DNA from: Sthenelais limicola
Taxonomy: Eukaryota > Annelida > Polychaeta > Phyllodocida > Sigalionidae
Assembly (NCBI GenBank): GCA_942159475.1
Contig: OW804099.1
Span: forward strand, 13,332,162-13,396,161
Direction of reading: 5' to 3'
DNA length: 64,000 nucleotides
The translations under genes and the position numbers were made by a program. Below the pieces are notes generated by a model. The model made no database searches and had not been told where the DNA came from. It saw only the letters and a program-made list of their open reading frames with translations. Below, piece by piece: positions 33,671 through 47,500 of this stretch (position 1 is the first letter of the stretch; each line of letters begins with the position of its first letter).

Positions 33671-34488
33671 TATTCTAATATTTTTCGATTTCTAAAAAGG
33701 GGTAAGTATATGAAAGAAAACTACTATGGACACACTAGATAAATTCAGGGTTCCTTCAATCTGTTGCATTTTATGCAAAAACTTCAATCTGTTGCATTTT
33801 ATGCAACAACTAGAAGCCCTACTTCTGCTTCTGTATAAACATAACTCACCCCTAGTTATAGAGACTGGGTGATCCCCCTTAAACCACACATGCCCGCTCG
33901 CTCGCCCCATGCGCGGCCGGGATGCGAGGTGACTCAAGGAAAGCAAGGTCCAGTCACAGAACTCCATCTCCCTCAAGTTCTGTGTTCTAGTCAACCTCTC
34001 TTCAAAGTCATCTAAATTCTGTATCAAGTCATTTGAGCCTTTATTTCATGGCCCCTGGAAATCGTTTAAAAACTAGGAGTGAAATGGTGCATTCCAAGGT
34101 CATTTTCACATCATATTCGATAAATCTGGAAGAATATTTTCTTTTCAAAATAAAGCTAGGGTATTTGTGGTGCAAAAGACACACGAACACTAATTATAAA
34201 ATAGGATATACTTTTTAAAAATTTCAATAAAGGCTTTCCTAAGTTCATGTGATAAAATGTTATGTGTCCATAATGGATTTTCTCAAGCATTGCCTATAGC
34301 AAATACCAATTTCAAATTATTCTAGCTTTAATACTTATCATAGAAAAGATGTTGGGTTGGGGAACTGCTAACCATTGGGAACGTTAGCTTGAATCAATGT
34401 GTACTTTCAGTATAGTTGAAGAAAAAAGATTTGTGAGGACAATATTTCACTTTTTATTTTGGGGGGATTAATTAAATACATGCCCAAC
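33671..34488. other. Intergenic DNA with one short tandem duplication
   Basis: CTTCAATCTGTTGCATTTTA occurs twice at 33753-33810. No gene recognised. Confidence 0.4.
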
Positions 34489-34515
34489 GTTTCATGATTC
34501 TCGTCATTTCATCAG
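34489..34515 (-). ncRNA. Hammerhead-ribozyme-like core, copy 1
   Basis: On the - strand: CTGATGA, one A, ATGA-CGAGAA-TCAT, GAAAC. This is the conserved core of a hammerhead with a paired stem II, apart from the extra A. A second copy at 53630-53658 has a different but also pairing stem II. Stems I and III are not clear, so cleavage activity is doubtful. Hammerheads are known in Penelope-like elements and retrozymes of animals. Confidence 0.35.
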
Positions 34516-35520
34516 GGCTTAATCCAATATGGATTATCATAGAAAAGTATCGAATCTTGTACCGCTACATATAATATTCAGAGGAGAGATACTTTCACAC
34601 ACTGATATTCGTATCAAAACAACGACCCAACCAACTCGTTAATCACCATCTCGTCTAGCCTTTTTAAAAGATGAAAACAAATTCTCAAACTAGCTTAACT
34701 ACATATATTTAATTATGTACACTTTATCAACTGTATTCCAATAATGGGGCTTGGAAAAGCCTAGAATTTGGGCAAATAAATTCAAGGGTTAGAAAACTAA
34801 CATATAGGTCGAAGGGCCTGAAATATCATATATTGGCCAGGGTACAGTTTCTCTATTCGGATTTGTATACTTAGGGCATGTTTTTCATAAATGTCTGTGA
34901 TTTCATAATTTGGGCCTTTTGGCGGGAGGTTTTGATGTCAAGTCGAAGTCGGAGGTTTGGCACCTGTGCTATTATTTAAAACACTAAAAGTACTGCCTTT
35001 ATAACCCATTCAAAGGGAGCCTCACTGGCCATCACTGGAGGCCGAGTGCCGGGACCGCGAGGCGCGACCAAGATTAATCGGATGCAGCTGCTACCTAAGT
35101 TTCAGGGGTCCAAATCTGCCTTCTGGACTACAGTGGAATGTTGTTTCAGTGTGTTTTACTAAATTTGGGGGCAATACCTTTTTTTTTTTAAATTCATTTT
35201 TATTCAGGTTGAGAGCTACATACATCATTGTTGAGTACATTTCAGTTAAATAAACAGCCCATTGGCTCACCATGCGGTGCATCTTCCTCCAACCTTGAGC
35301 ATTAACATTTTCTGAGAATATAAAACATAAAGCATAAAATATAAAACATATTATGTGGGGTGTCTGTCTAGCTCTTCCCTCTGCTCTCCCCCCCCCCCCC
35401 CTCTCCCTCTTCTTCTCTCCTGCTCCCCTTTGGCTTTCATGTTCTCCCTCCTTTCTCCGTAGGCCAGCCCCACTATCCCATGCTAGCGTTGGGTCTGGCC
35501 TACAGACTATGATTTCATAT
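34516..35520. other. Intergenic DNA, no gene seen
   Basis: Includes a C run (about 35390-35401) and otherwise unremarkable AT-rich DNA. Confidence 0.35.
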
Positions 35521-36078
35521 GTTTAGAATTTTGCATATCTCTGGAAATAAAAATGATATAAACTTGATTCGAGTGACCACACATATGTAACCTGGTACGT
35601 GCTATCAGATGAACACCTGACCAAGGTCATTTGAGGTCAAGGTCAAGGTCAGTTCAAGGTCAAACACCAAAAATTGGCATTTTTAGACATTTGAAGTTGT
35701 GTTGTTACATGCTGAATGTTCCAATGTGGTTATTTTTACAAGTCAGACTCCAGCAACCTTGTACATGACATATAACAGACCCCCAGTCATTTAAAACCTT
35801 TGCTAGATACATGTTGCTATGACAACAGCCTTTGAGAAATTGATACTTCTAGTGGGGCAGATAAAGTGGGTTTTTTTGGGTAATCATTCAAATGATGAGG
35901 CAAGCACCAAAATTGGCACAAATGTTTCTCACACATAACCTTTCAAACAAATGCCTGTTGGCCACCTGAAATTTCAAGATGGCCACCATTTTTTCAAGAT
36001 GGCCGCCATTTAAGGCCTGAAAATGCTATTTTTGACACAGAATTTTCATTTCCAGAGATATGCAAAATTCTAAAATCC
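35521..36078. mobile_element. MITE-like element, ~560 bp, ~34-bp inverted ends
   Basis: GTTTAGAATTTTGCATATCT + CTGGAAATAAAAAT at 35521-35554 is inverted at about 36042-36077 (TTTTCATTTCCAGAGATATG + CAAAATTCTAAAAT). The interior has AGGTCAAGGTCAAGGTCA (near 35632) and two AAGATGGCC(A/G)CCATTT words. No coding capacity. Confidence 0.75.
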
Positions 36079-36517
36079 CCATTTTCATGGTTGGTTGCCA
36101 TGGAAACGGATTTTATTAAAAATGCTCAACCATGCCAGCTTGGCATGGATCAGTTTCTTGAACCTGACCACCTGCTGGATCCATTTCAGCAAAAAAATTG
36201 TAGTAGTACTCCAAGTCACGCTTCCTCCATATTTGGGGGTTTGTCTACTGGACTATATGTATTTCTGATGAATGTTTCCTCCTACTGTCACATATAGAAT
36301 TGGATAGTACTGTTATACCTTATTGCGTCATAAGCATAGACCAGGAAGAGTGGCAATATGCTAGCGCTGGCCTGAATGCCTATTTTTTCCTTTAGTAGAA
36401 TCGATAGCCCTTTGATTATCGATGGGTAATTATGTGTAAAACATTATATGGCTATGAACTTTCTCCTGCCTTTCCCATTAGCACTAAACCACGCCAACCC
36501 ACCCACCTTCCCTTTTG

Positions 36518-36550
36518 CCACAGAACTCGAGGGTCTCTCGAGTTCTGTGG
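36518..36550. repeat. 14-bp perfect inverted repeat
   Basis: CCACAGAACTCGAG, spacer GGTCT, then the exact inverse. Confidence 0.85.
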
Positions 36551-36589
36551 AATAAGATAGCATCTACACGACCCAAAAATAAAAAAATA

Positions 36590-36668
36590 GTAGCTGCACT
36601 GGCCAAGGCTCGAGCTTGCAATCCTCAGCTCTCTGTGCGAGTGACTTACCACTAGGCTATGAACCTTG
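36590..36668 (-). mobile_element. tRNA-derived SINE head
   Basis: On the - strand TAGCCTAGTGG (36649-36659) fits the pol III A box. GGATTGCAAGCTCGAGCC (36607-36624) sits where a B box should be, about 35 nt on. There is no matching acceptor stem, so it is a SINE promoter relic and not a tRNA gene. Confidence 0.55.
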
Positions 36669-37895
36669 AGTGGAGGAGCGAGGGTGAATGTTGCTAGTGT
36701 AGACTAGTGGTATAAGAAGGGCCAACGCATGGCAAGGAAGGAAAACGTCCATTACTCCTTTATTCATGCTACGATGACTGTGTAACTTTTATACATTAAT
36801 CTAGAGGTGTTTAGGGGGCGTTCTGTGGCAACAGAAATGAGTAGATGTATCAGATCAGTGTAAAAAGGTGATCGTGTGCCGTTTTGAGCAAGTATCGTTT
36901 CTCCGAGGTAGAGACTGAGGGTGACACCTATGGGAATAGATATGTACCTTGTCGGCACCGTACGGTGGCCACAAACTGAGTCACCGTGGCGTCCAGAGAG
37001 ACCCTTACATTATCATTCTCTGTAATACCTTCAGGTGGCAGCACAAGTATTGCGACAACCTGTACCAGGAATAAAACTACATTCATACTCTACTCGATTC
37101 TTCCTCGTCCATTGTGTTACACCACTTGTAACATATTGGTAGAGAACCACTTTGAATCTGGTGCCTTAAATGCACAATCTGAGGCAGTCTGTCCAGGATC
37201 GCCTCTTATTGTACATTACTAGCGCTATTCTCAAAAAATGCTAACAAACACATTTTTCTTACTTCATATAAAGAACAATTTATAACATTAGGGTTCCTGA
37301 TCGGAGTGATTTATATTGTCTCTATTAAGATAAAGCATTTGACGATTTTTCTCCTAAGAAATGGTCATGTTGATTTGTTGACTACAAGAACTAGTCATGT
37401 TGATTCGTTGACTATAAGAACTATAGTCATATTGAATTTTTTATCATAAGGTGCCAGCTGGTGTCAAAGTGAGCCACTAATGAATCGGCAACCAATGCGT
37501 CAATAACAGCTAACCTGAATAATTAATGGTGTATGTATAGGCAGTGGCTAACCATTTTAAGAACATATTATGAAGTTAGTAAACCTTTTTGGGGCATTGT
37601 AAAGCCTCCAGGGAATGAGAGTGTGAGTTAGGGCCAGGATGTTTAAACCTGGGTTCCTTTCCTTGGTCAGATCACTTGACAAAAGAGGAACCCATGTACA
37701 TAACGGAAACACATGGATGTGCAACTGGTTTTATAATAGATTTGAGCCATGAATGAAGTGGTAATATACTCTATGACCTGTTTCTGGGAAGTTGGGAATC
37801 CAGAAAAGGCGTGACCAAAAGGTATTAATTCATTTGGTTTTGTTGCTTTGGCAACAACATATCATTAGTTAATACCTGTTGCTGTTTGGAAACTC
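36669..37895. other. Intergenic DNA, probable 3' flank of the receptor gene
   Basis: A 27-bp direct repeat (GTCATGTTGATTTGTTGACT and variants, 37363-37440) is present. No coding region recognised. No AATAAA on the - strand close after the receptor stop was found, so the 3' end is undefined. Confidence 0.4.
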
Positions 37896-38538
37896 TCATT
37901 CTATGATCCACTCAGGCTGGTGTAACACTCCAGTCTCCACCTCCAGCTGGTGTAGGTGTAGCTGCTGCTGTTTTGAGGCTCTCACTCTGGTGTAGAACAG
38001 CAGTATAACCAGACTGTGGCCTTGTGCTGTGCATATCTCAGCTCCCTGTGCATGAGTATTGATGGTGGAACCTGCCTGCTGTATGGATGAGAGCCAGGAG
38101 GTCAGCTCACTACAGGACACCTCTCCATGATTAACATGTACGATGTTCAGTTTATGTGCTAGTGAGGTCAGGGTTGAGAGGAGGGGGTACAGGGAGGCAG
38201 AGGCAGACAGAAACACATATAATGAATCCACATTGTGTGTAGTGGTGGTCAGTAGTGTGAAGGTGTCACACCAGGTGCCAGCACTGACTGGAGGAGGGAC
38301 TCTACCATACAGAGTATGGAAATGATACTCGATCTCTCTCCATGCAAATACCAGATACACCCGTTTACTTGAGGTTGACCAGACTGTGTGCCTATGGTGG
38401 ATGCTGGAGGAGGAGAGGATGTCCTGGAGGCACCAGCTGAAGAATTGGGTAGCATTTGGTGCTGCCTGCACTTGTATCCACCTGTTTGTGTCAGGTACAG
38501 GGAGGAGGGTAGTGGTGTAGCCATTCCTGTGCGTGTAC
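37896..38538 (-). CDS. Receptor exon 25: unrecognised C-terminal domain
   Basis: 213 codons and stop TGA (37896-37898). Starts W-Y-T-H-R-N-G-Y at the junction codon. Features: F-F-S-W-C-L-Q-D-I-L, V-Y-L-V-F-A-W-R-E-I-E-Y-H-F, S-A-G-T-W-C-D-T-F-T-L-L, alternating strands and helices, Ser/Thr-rich. I do not recognise the family. A soluble alpha/beta domain is plausible; no catalytic motif is claimed. Confidence 0.75.
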
Positions 38539-41500
38539 CTGTAAGAAAAACACAGAACTTTAGACTAAATCACTATACATATATGTATAGGTGTTAACGA
38601 GGGACAGACTATACAAAGGTTATTACACTCACTAGAAACCTCATGTTAAAATATCTATCAAGCAAATTAATTACTGCTCTTACTCATCGAGTACTTTTAT
38701 ATTTTTATATGAAATCTCGGACAAAAAACAAAAAAAAACTCTACCTATTGGTTAAATTATGTATTTGTTTTTTTCTTTTGTGTACATGAGATTATCGGGT
38801 CATCCAAAACTGTCATGCAAATAAAATTTCTTTAAAAACAAATCACTGTAGCAGATCCATTCGGAGACACATTTTCATGCAGAAAATGCAGTTGTACTGA
38901 TATATATAGAATTTTTATTCAGACTAATATAAGTACAGAATCGGACTCGAGCCTCTACGAGTAGATTTTCCGGTCGGTCCCTAAGAACATAAATTATTAA
39001 TGATACAGAATACAATACATACGTTACAGAATAACAATCCATTTGGCTACATTACATTCATTTTTTAGTGAGAGATTTGTAATCTTGGTCCATCCTACTG
39101 CTCTGGTTATACCAGGGATATCTTTAACTTTACAATAATGGCTTTTCCGTTAAGTTTACATTTCTGTCAGTTTACATTACATTCTGTTCATGTTAATAAT
39201 TAACATACTTGGAATTTGATTGTTTACAGCAGTCAAATTATCAGTTAACAGCAGATAATACTGAATACTAATTATAGTACTACAGTGTAACATAATGGAT
39301 AATGTAAGACTTTTTAAGAAAATTCACCCCCGTTGTCTACAGTGGTACATAGCAGAATAGAACAATAGTTATATACACAATTGGTCATTAAACATGTTTG
39401 CCGATGTCTTAATATAAGAGGCATTGCACACCTGAAAATGAACTTTCACCAATTAGGAGACAGATGTCTCAAAATACTTCACAAACTACATCAATCAACT
39501 ATATCAAGTTAGGTCGAAGTCTACCTTTAGATATTGGTCACATGACAAATAATACTCTTTCTTCAAATAACATCTGAACTCCTTCCGAGTTTTCAACAAC
39601 TGTGATACTCACCACACGGCCTCCAATGATCTATTACTACCCAGGTGCCTCATCAGTGATAGCTCAGACTCTCCACTCAACTTGTCTCCTCTTATACTGC
39701 AACACACAAGTGTAGAAAGGCTCTAATAATAGTTCAATGGTATAACAGTCAACTTGATATCAATCTGACTGTGCGTTTTTAGGCTAGAACTGTACACATA
39801 TTATATAGACCATGCTACTGTATACAACATGTTCTAATCATCAGACCTAACTAAGAATGCTTTTATAAACTTACTCCAGCAATCTGAGCTTGGATCCTGT
39901 GTTTCTATCAATAGTGCTGCTTTGTGCTGTCATGGAACCCTCCACTGCTGTGCCTTCTGTCCTGCTTGTAAACAATACAACTCATTACCAAACTTTCAAG
40001 TTGTTAGTGCTTTAGATCTGTAAGGTGATTATTTTAGAATCTCTTCTATCAACGCAATATCAGCTTCTAGACAATGACTCCTACCTGGTTATGCTTTGTG
40101 TTCCTAGTTTCCCTAGTGTTTGGCCAATAATTGCTACAGCTTCATCATTGATGCCACATCGTGCAAGGCTGGAATGCAGGAATGCACACAGATGAAATAG
40201 GTAGAGTGTATATATTTATATTTAGACAGAACTGAACGAAAGGTTAGAACTACAAGTGTGATTCAATGGCTTGAGTTTACACTTAATTTTGTATCCAACA
40301 TGCGGCCGCAGGTCGTGTGTTGGATGCAAAATTAAGTGTAAACAAGAGCCATTGAATTACACAAGTAGTTCTTTACCTTGAGTACAGTTCTTTCTTTATA
40401 CTATCACTTGGAAATAATAGAAAATCGTCATTCTTACGCTTGTAATATGCAGGCAGAAGCAGTTCACGACGACCATGTTTTTCTTAATGTGCCTCGCTGC
40501 TGAGTAAGCTCATCTCTGATTGGTCTGATGTCATCAATGACAGGGATATAGACCAATCACAGAGGTGCTTACATTGCGGTAAATTCTATCTCTTTATACA
40601 ACGCGTACAGAAATGCACGAACTATTAAATGGGCGTATTCTTCCCTAACCTATTCAGTTGTAGTATAAATATATGTTTCTCCAGTTCTATCTTGTCCAGA
40701 AAGCATACCGCTGGATTGGGTTGTGTTGGGATCTGAGTTTTAGGCTAGTTGCTTGTATAAATAAAGAAAAACAGTTGCCGACGAGGTCCCGTCCACGCAC
40801 CCGACCTCCACCCGACCCCCACCCCTAGCGCTGCTCAGTGCGTAGGCACTGAGCAGCGGCCTATTCACAGTGGCGCCAGCGGCGGCATTGGGAGACACCA
40901 TTTTCGGCGCTTGTTGATATATTTCGCGGCAATGGCCGTCCATTCGAATCTTCCCGACGGGACCTATCGAGCTATACCTGACTCTAGCATTGAATATAGA
41001 CAATATTGTTCCAGTAATCACTAGCTAATATCGTTGCTTACTAATATACGGTAGTTCTCACACCTGACACAAAGCTGAATGAGGATTTATTTCGTTGGCA
41101 GAGACAGCAGCAATTCCCTTTTCTTCTACTTTGTACGTGAGACCGTGATAACGGGTACGACTGTTCCAATTTTAGAGAGGAGCCGGTGGCGGCTTTTTAA
41201 AAAAAAGCGGTAGGTCGCGGGAGAGTCCAGAAGTGTAACCGTACGAGGGTAGGAGCATTTTGCATGGTTAGGTTAGTGGTTAGGTTAGTCAAAGCAAAGG
41301 CTAATTACTAAACATGCTGGATTGTTGCCCCAACCCTGGTTCATACAGACAACTATGTACACCCGGCAACTAGTTGGCGGGTGTTCACGATGACCATGTT
41401 GGCTTCAACATTGTCTGGCTGTTCAGGAACAGAGCTGTCAGGGGTTTGGGGGGTTTGCCTTGAGCAGTGGGCAGTTGCCTTATGCAGTCCTGAACCCCAA

Positions 41501-44500
41501 CGACCTGCAGACAATAAGATTCTAGCATTAGATTCTATACTTCATTAATTAGCTTTTAAATGTGATAATCCCAGAGTCTCTACCTTGACTATGAGGGCCA
41601 CAGCCACATGATTTGTTTTGACCCATCTGTTGTAGCCATCGGGGGAATGCTGGCTCCTATGACATCATTGCCCAGTGCTTCATTGTGGACTGTCTCAACT
41701 ATTGGGGAAGATATGGATAGAATAAGGAATATTAGGATATTACCAACCTGAGCTCCTCTAATGAAGTATCCTTCTCCAGCCATGATGCCAAAGTCTCTAT
41801 CCCTCGCATGGTAAATCCATTGTCATCCAAACTACAAGAGAAAGTACCAGTTGGATGGATGTATAGGCTAAAATGAATAAACTAGAAAGGATAAATTAAA
41901 ACAAAAACGGAAATAATGTGGAGCATGATCACATAACATTATTATATCATACAATTTGACAAACAATTCATACCTTCCATGTAGGGTGTGGATTTGTTTT
42001 ATTGTTTTTGTGAACATGAATCTTTTCACTGAGGAGGCCTTGGGGAGAACATCAGTAAACATAGTTGACGCTAGTGAGTGACGCCACTCACTTATGTAAA
42101 TGAGGACCCCCTGCTGGGTCCCCCCTGTCCATAAATAACCTTGATTTTAACATATGGCGTCACCCCACTGCTAGGTGTTACATCACCCAATTAACTTTTA
42201 ACATGCTTAATTAGCAAACATCATTCATAACTAAGGTAACAGCAGGAAAACATGGAATTCTCATTCCACAAGCTAGTCGACCCTTTTGTCACACTTGTTT
42301 CTGTAATTGTATACCTCAGTGATGAATAAACAATTTCTAATCTAATCTAAAAAAACTAACTGATAATTAATAACCATTACATAATAATATGATATCCATA
42401 TCTGACAACATGAGCTTTATACATTCATCTAGCACTGTCAGCCATTTTCTCCAGGGTGGGGATATAGTGAAGGATAATATCCAAATAATTCTTATAACAA
42501 CACATCATGTCATGGAATAGCCTACCTCATAATGTGAAATTGCTTGTAGATTAAACAGAATTTACAAGGGAGGTTAAGCGTATTTTAAATGAAGCCTGGT
42601 TAGCTGAATGAAATGAATCAAAAACCAACATCAGAAACATGTTATTCGTTGTAACACAGTTTTTATTTCTGACCAATCTTTTATCATTGGGTTTTGCGGT
42701 ATGTACCAGAAACAAATAAATGAAGTTATCTGTATGCTGTCCATATAGGAGAAACACTTTGAAACTCCAATTATTTGATTTGAATATCGTTCATATAGAA
42801 ATAGCTAGCATATGTATATTAGTGTTGAACGACAAAGTTTGAGATGTTTGAATTAATTGATATTGATACCATTCTGCTCAATTGAATATTTGTATTTGAA
42901 TTATGATGTTGATTTTGGATCTAGCAACGCACAAAAAGCACCATATTATGGTCATGCGTAATTTACTAATGACTGTTTAAAATTCTTGTGGCCAATAAAA
43001 ATATTTTTTAAAAAAAACATGCTTAGCTTTTAAACTAAGAGGTGTATATAAGGCATAGGGCCTTTAAGCAACACCAAATATGGTATTCCAAGTACCTGAG
43101 TTTTGTCAAGGGAAGTTGACTGAGGGCAGACGTGATCATTATGATAGAATCATCATCCAGGCCTGTTCTGTCCAAGCTATAAATAGAATATGTGATGTGT
43201 TTCAGGAAAATGAGTCATAATTCGCAAAACTGATATTTTTCAAAGTGCTTTTTTTTTTTACAAGATCACATTATTGGAATGTTCTAATTTTTGGAGGGTT
43301 TATCACTTCTAGCTATATCAATCCATGTATTAAAATTCAGGACAATCTATGTAATACATCCTTTCGATTTAAAGGTCCTCATATGGACTACATTTAGTTA
43401 GTTTACTGTTTATTGACCCCCAGAAATATTGGAAACTTTTTTTTTCAAAAACGAAAATATCAAACTTAAAATCTAGAAATACTTATTAGATTATTTGACT
43501 GTTTACTACCGTTGGAATCAGCTTGATCTCCTCTTTTCAAATATATAATGGTATCTCAAAATCTATTTTTTGCGACTTAAGACTCATTTTCCTGAAACAC
43601 ATCACATATACTCTGTGGTATAAATATATATAAATACAGGAGAGACAGATGTCCTTCTTATTCACTAGTTTGTGCACAGGTTATTACAGTCCAAATTTAT
43701 AGGAATATATGGGTCAGATTTTCAGAAAATGTACAATTGGCAGCTGTACACATTTAGTAAATTCTGCTAAATTAGGCTGCAATTTGGCCAATACTAGGTA
43801 AATTCGAGTATATTTAGGATTGCATAGGTTCTAGCAATCTGAACTGTATTTTGAACTTTATTTTCGTCTGAAATTTGGATTATTGGAGAGGATTGGTGAA
43901 GGTGAATTGTACATTTTCTGACGACTTCACCCATATGTGGCTGATTCTCGATTTTTGGACATATCTATGGAATAAAGGATTTCTTTCTTTGGGATTTAAC
44001 ACCCTATAGTTGGCTCCAATGTAAAGCTTTTATATAATACTAATTGAATGGGTTAAGCCCAGTAACGGATTGGACAGGAGGGGTTTGGTGAGTTTTTAGT
44101 TTGCGTTTATTGGGTTCCAACGTTTTGGGCGACATGTGCCCTTTTATGTAATAATAGCTCCAGGATTATACTGGCATTTTAGACAGCCAACTAGGGTACA
44201 ATGTAGCTCGTGGGGTCACAAGGTTTATTTAGCTATATTTAGGTGAACAATGAATCGGTAGGCCTATAGGTCATGTAAATCAGTGGTCAGGAGGGCAATT
44301 ATATATAGATGGAAAAGAAGTAAATGTGATACTGTAGTATGGATGATATTACCTTAGACTTCGTACATTACTTAATAAATATATTTTTAATGAATAATAA
44401 CTAATAACCATTGCATCATATTACGTCATATTAAGTAATCAATAAAAACTCAAACCTGACAATAACTGCATTATCATTAACACTCAATATAATGAGAGTT

Positions 44501-47500
44501 AAACCATTGCTATTGCCTGGTTCAAAGAGACATCATGGCAGAGGAATGGGGAAACTATTGATATCATACCTCAGCTCTCTCAGGTGCTCCTTATGTTTAA
44601 TAGACTCTGCAAACGCCACGATTCCTTCTCCAGTGAATCTACCTCCACGCAGACTGAAATATGGATAAGGAAATTACGCAAACAGGAATACGTTAGTTTC
44701 ACAATTACTTTATTATTGTAATGATTGTTTCTTTGATAATATATAGAATTTAAGGAGAACTCTTTGCAGGGTTAAATCTACCTCAGCTGAGTGATGCCCT
44801 CCATGTTCATCAGTGTCTCGGCCAGCTGTTGATTGTGTCCTACATCCAGTCCAACATCCTCCAAACTGGTAACAGATGAGAACGTTTCAAATAGAAGGTA
44901 AATGCCAGTGCAGCAGGCGGGAATTCAAGGAACAATAGAATTCATGAAACAATAGAAGTCACAGCATTCTGTTCAAACCTCTTTTTGAGGAAGAACATGG
45001 TTGGGGGAGTTCAATGACCCCTTGTTTTCTTTGATTGGGACGGTAGAATAACATGTCAGCAATGTATATGCTGATTTTAAAGAAAATCGTATGATTCAAT
45101 CATCTGCCATTGGGGAAACTGCGGAAAATACCCGCTTTTCACAAAAACTCCTATCCAGTAGTAAATTTCAGCGGTCCCTGAATTAAAAACTAACCCAACA
45201 TATGGTTTCGGGGGCTTCTGGGGTTACCATAACTATGTTCTTTCTAAATCCAAAGTTTACAAAAAACCCATGATTTATTCATTTCTTTTTTATTAAACTC
45301 TGGCATTTACCTTTAAATAGATGTGTAACTACTATAGTCAGTATCAGTATATTTGGCATGCTCAGAAATAAATCATACATAATGAAACCAATGTAGGACT
45401 GGTAGAAGATGGTAGTTTGGCTTCAGTAGAAGGTACCTGATGTTAACATCAGTAATTCAATAAACGGGTCACAAGGGCAATTATCTAAACTCCTGGAACT
45501 GGAAAATTGAACATTCCATTCATTTAACAGAGGGTTGACCTTACCTGAGGTGACACACCTGAGTTTGCAGGATCCCATTCAACAACCTCTCAATGCTGGT
45601 CAGAATATTGCTGTTCCTCAAGCTAAACAGAAACACAATGAAACGTAAGTAATAGGTTGTTCAGCATTTGTTTTTTAACTGACAAGTCGTCCTCTATCAC
45701 AAGATGCAAGTAATTTTCAGCAGGTGTTGCTAACAGTAGGCAATCTTGTGTGCGGTGACATTCAGTACCCATATTATACTATTATAATTATTTGCTCTGC
45801 AAACTACGGGAGTATGAAAATGACACTTACTGAAAGCCTTGTAACTTAGTGCATGCTATTAATTGTTCTGCCAAGATACCCATAGCCTCGTCATCCACTC
45901 TCATTGTCTCCAGCCTGAAAAGGTGAGGAATATTGATAAACTAGACCGAAGTTCATTCTCCACCATTGATAAGTCCTTGTGTCTATGTTATCAACTAGTT
46001 ATGATGAATACACATCAATGATAAGAGATGTTAAGAAGAATATAATGCCTCGATGGCAGGTTATGTTGGAATAAAACCTTTTCAAAAATAAAAAAAGAAG
46101 AAGGATATAATGAGTAAGATATACAGAGACTAAGAAAGTAAGACCAGTCTGTAGTTACTCCGTACTCAAAGTGATTTTATTACTCCTATACAGGTCTGGA
46201 GGAGCAGCACTCAACCTGTGAGGGTACTCGTGGCTCCCCGTTCACCAGATGCATGATAGCAGACTTTTTATCACATCATCTTATATGTATGTGTGTAGCG
46301 TTCTATGGAATCTTGCATAATTTACTCATATCATGATTTTCAGGATAGAATTTATTCAATATTCTGCTGTTTTATTATGTTTATTATGCAAGAATTTGAT
46401 GTCAAATTAGCTCATAGAAAATGGTCCCTGATGAGGGATGATAAGTGAGGCTACTTTAGGAAAGGATTTTGTCAAGCCTCCGAAACATAAATATTGACTT
46501 TTATGAACCCTGGAGCAAAAACAAAAACTAGAAAAAAGTTTTTTCCTGCACCCCACAAAACTATCGCTGCTGAATACATCCATTTTTGCCCTCAGAATTA
46601 CTAAAAAGCTTGATTTATTGTAGCCTAATTTTGTCTTCACGCTATTTTTTAAAAATATGCATAATGACATGGTTTACTTAATTAACTTTACAGTTTTCAT
46701 GGACAGAAGTGTAATTTCGTAGTCCTGGAACATCGTTAAACCCATTTACATCTTACAGTTTTCCCATCTAAATACATTCATCTTGTTCTCTGGCCTAACC
46801 ACTGCCCATCCTGTGTATTAAAGTAAAGGAACAATTTTAGGCTTTAAAAATATATTAGGAAAGGTAGCAGAAACCTTACCTGATTTCACAAGTTTCTTTA
46901 CTGGTGTGTTTGAGCATGAAGATGATGGCGCTCATGTCTACTGCAGTGAGCAGTGTATCATGCAGGTAGAGAGTGTTGCAGTCATCATAGAGCACCTCAG
47001 AGAGTTGCTCAGCCACCGCCGCCTGCTGGCTCTCATACGCCATCTGCACCGCCAACAGCTTGCTTTGGCATTCGTCATCTGGCTTTTTTAAAATAAACTA
47101 GATTCATGAATTCATGAATCCTAGAGAATCAAGTTCACTATCAGTTGGAACTTTAAGGAATGCTTATTCAGATGGCTGAGATAACATACTTCCTGTAACT
47201 ATTGATAGACTTTAGTTTTCAAAATGGCATATCATAATGTTGATTAATAGCTTTTGTAAAGTCAAATAATGTTCGTTAGAACCTAGCTATATCAATATTT
47301 GTATGCACCATAGCCCAGGGTACAGAAATATCCAAAATAACCACTGAATTATTATCACTGGAACTTTAAAGGAATGAAAATGTAAAACCTATGCAGACTG
47401 ACCTGTTTGGATAACCAGTCTTTAACAACTTCCACAAGTTCATTGTCAACACCATCAGCTGAGGATCCCATCTTCATATCAGCCAACAGTTTCTGGATGT

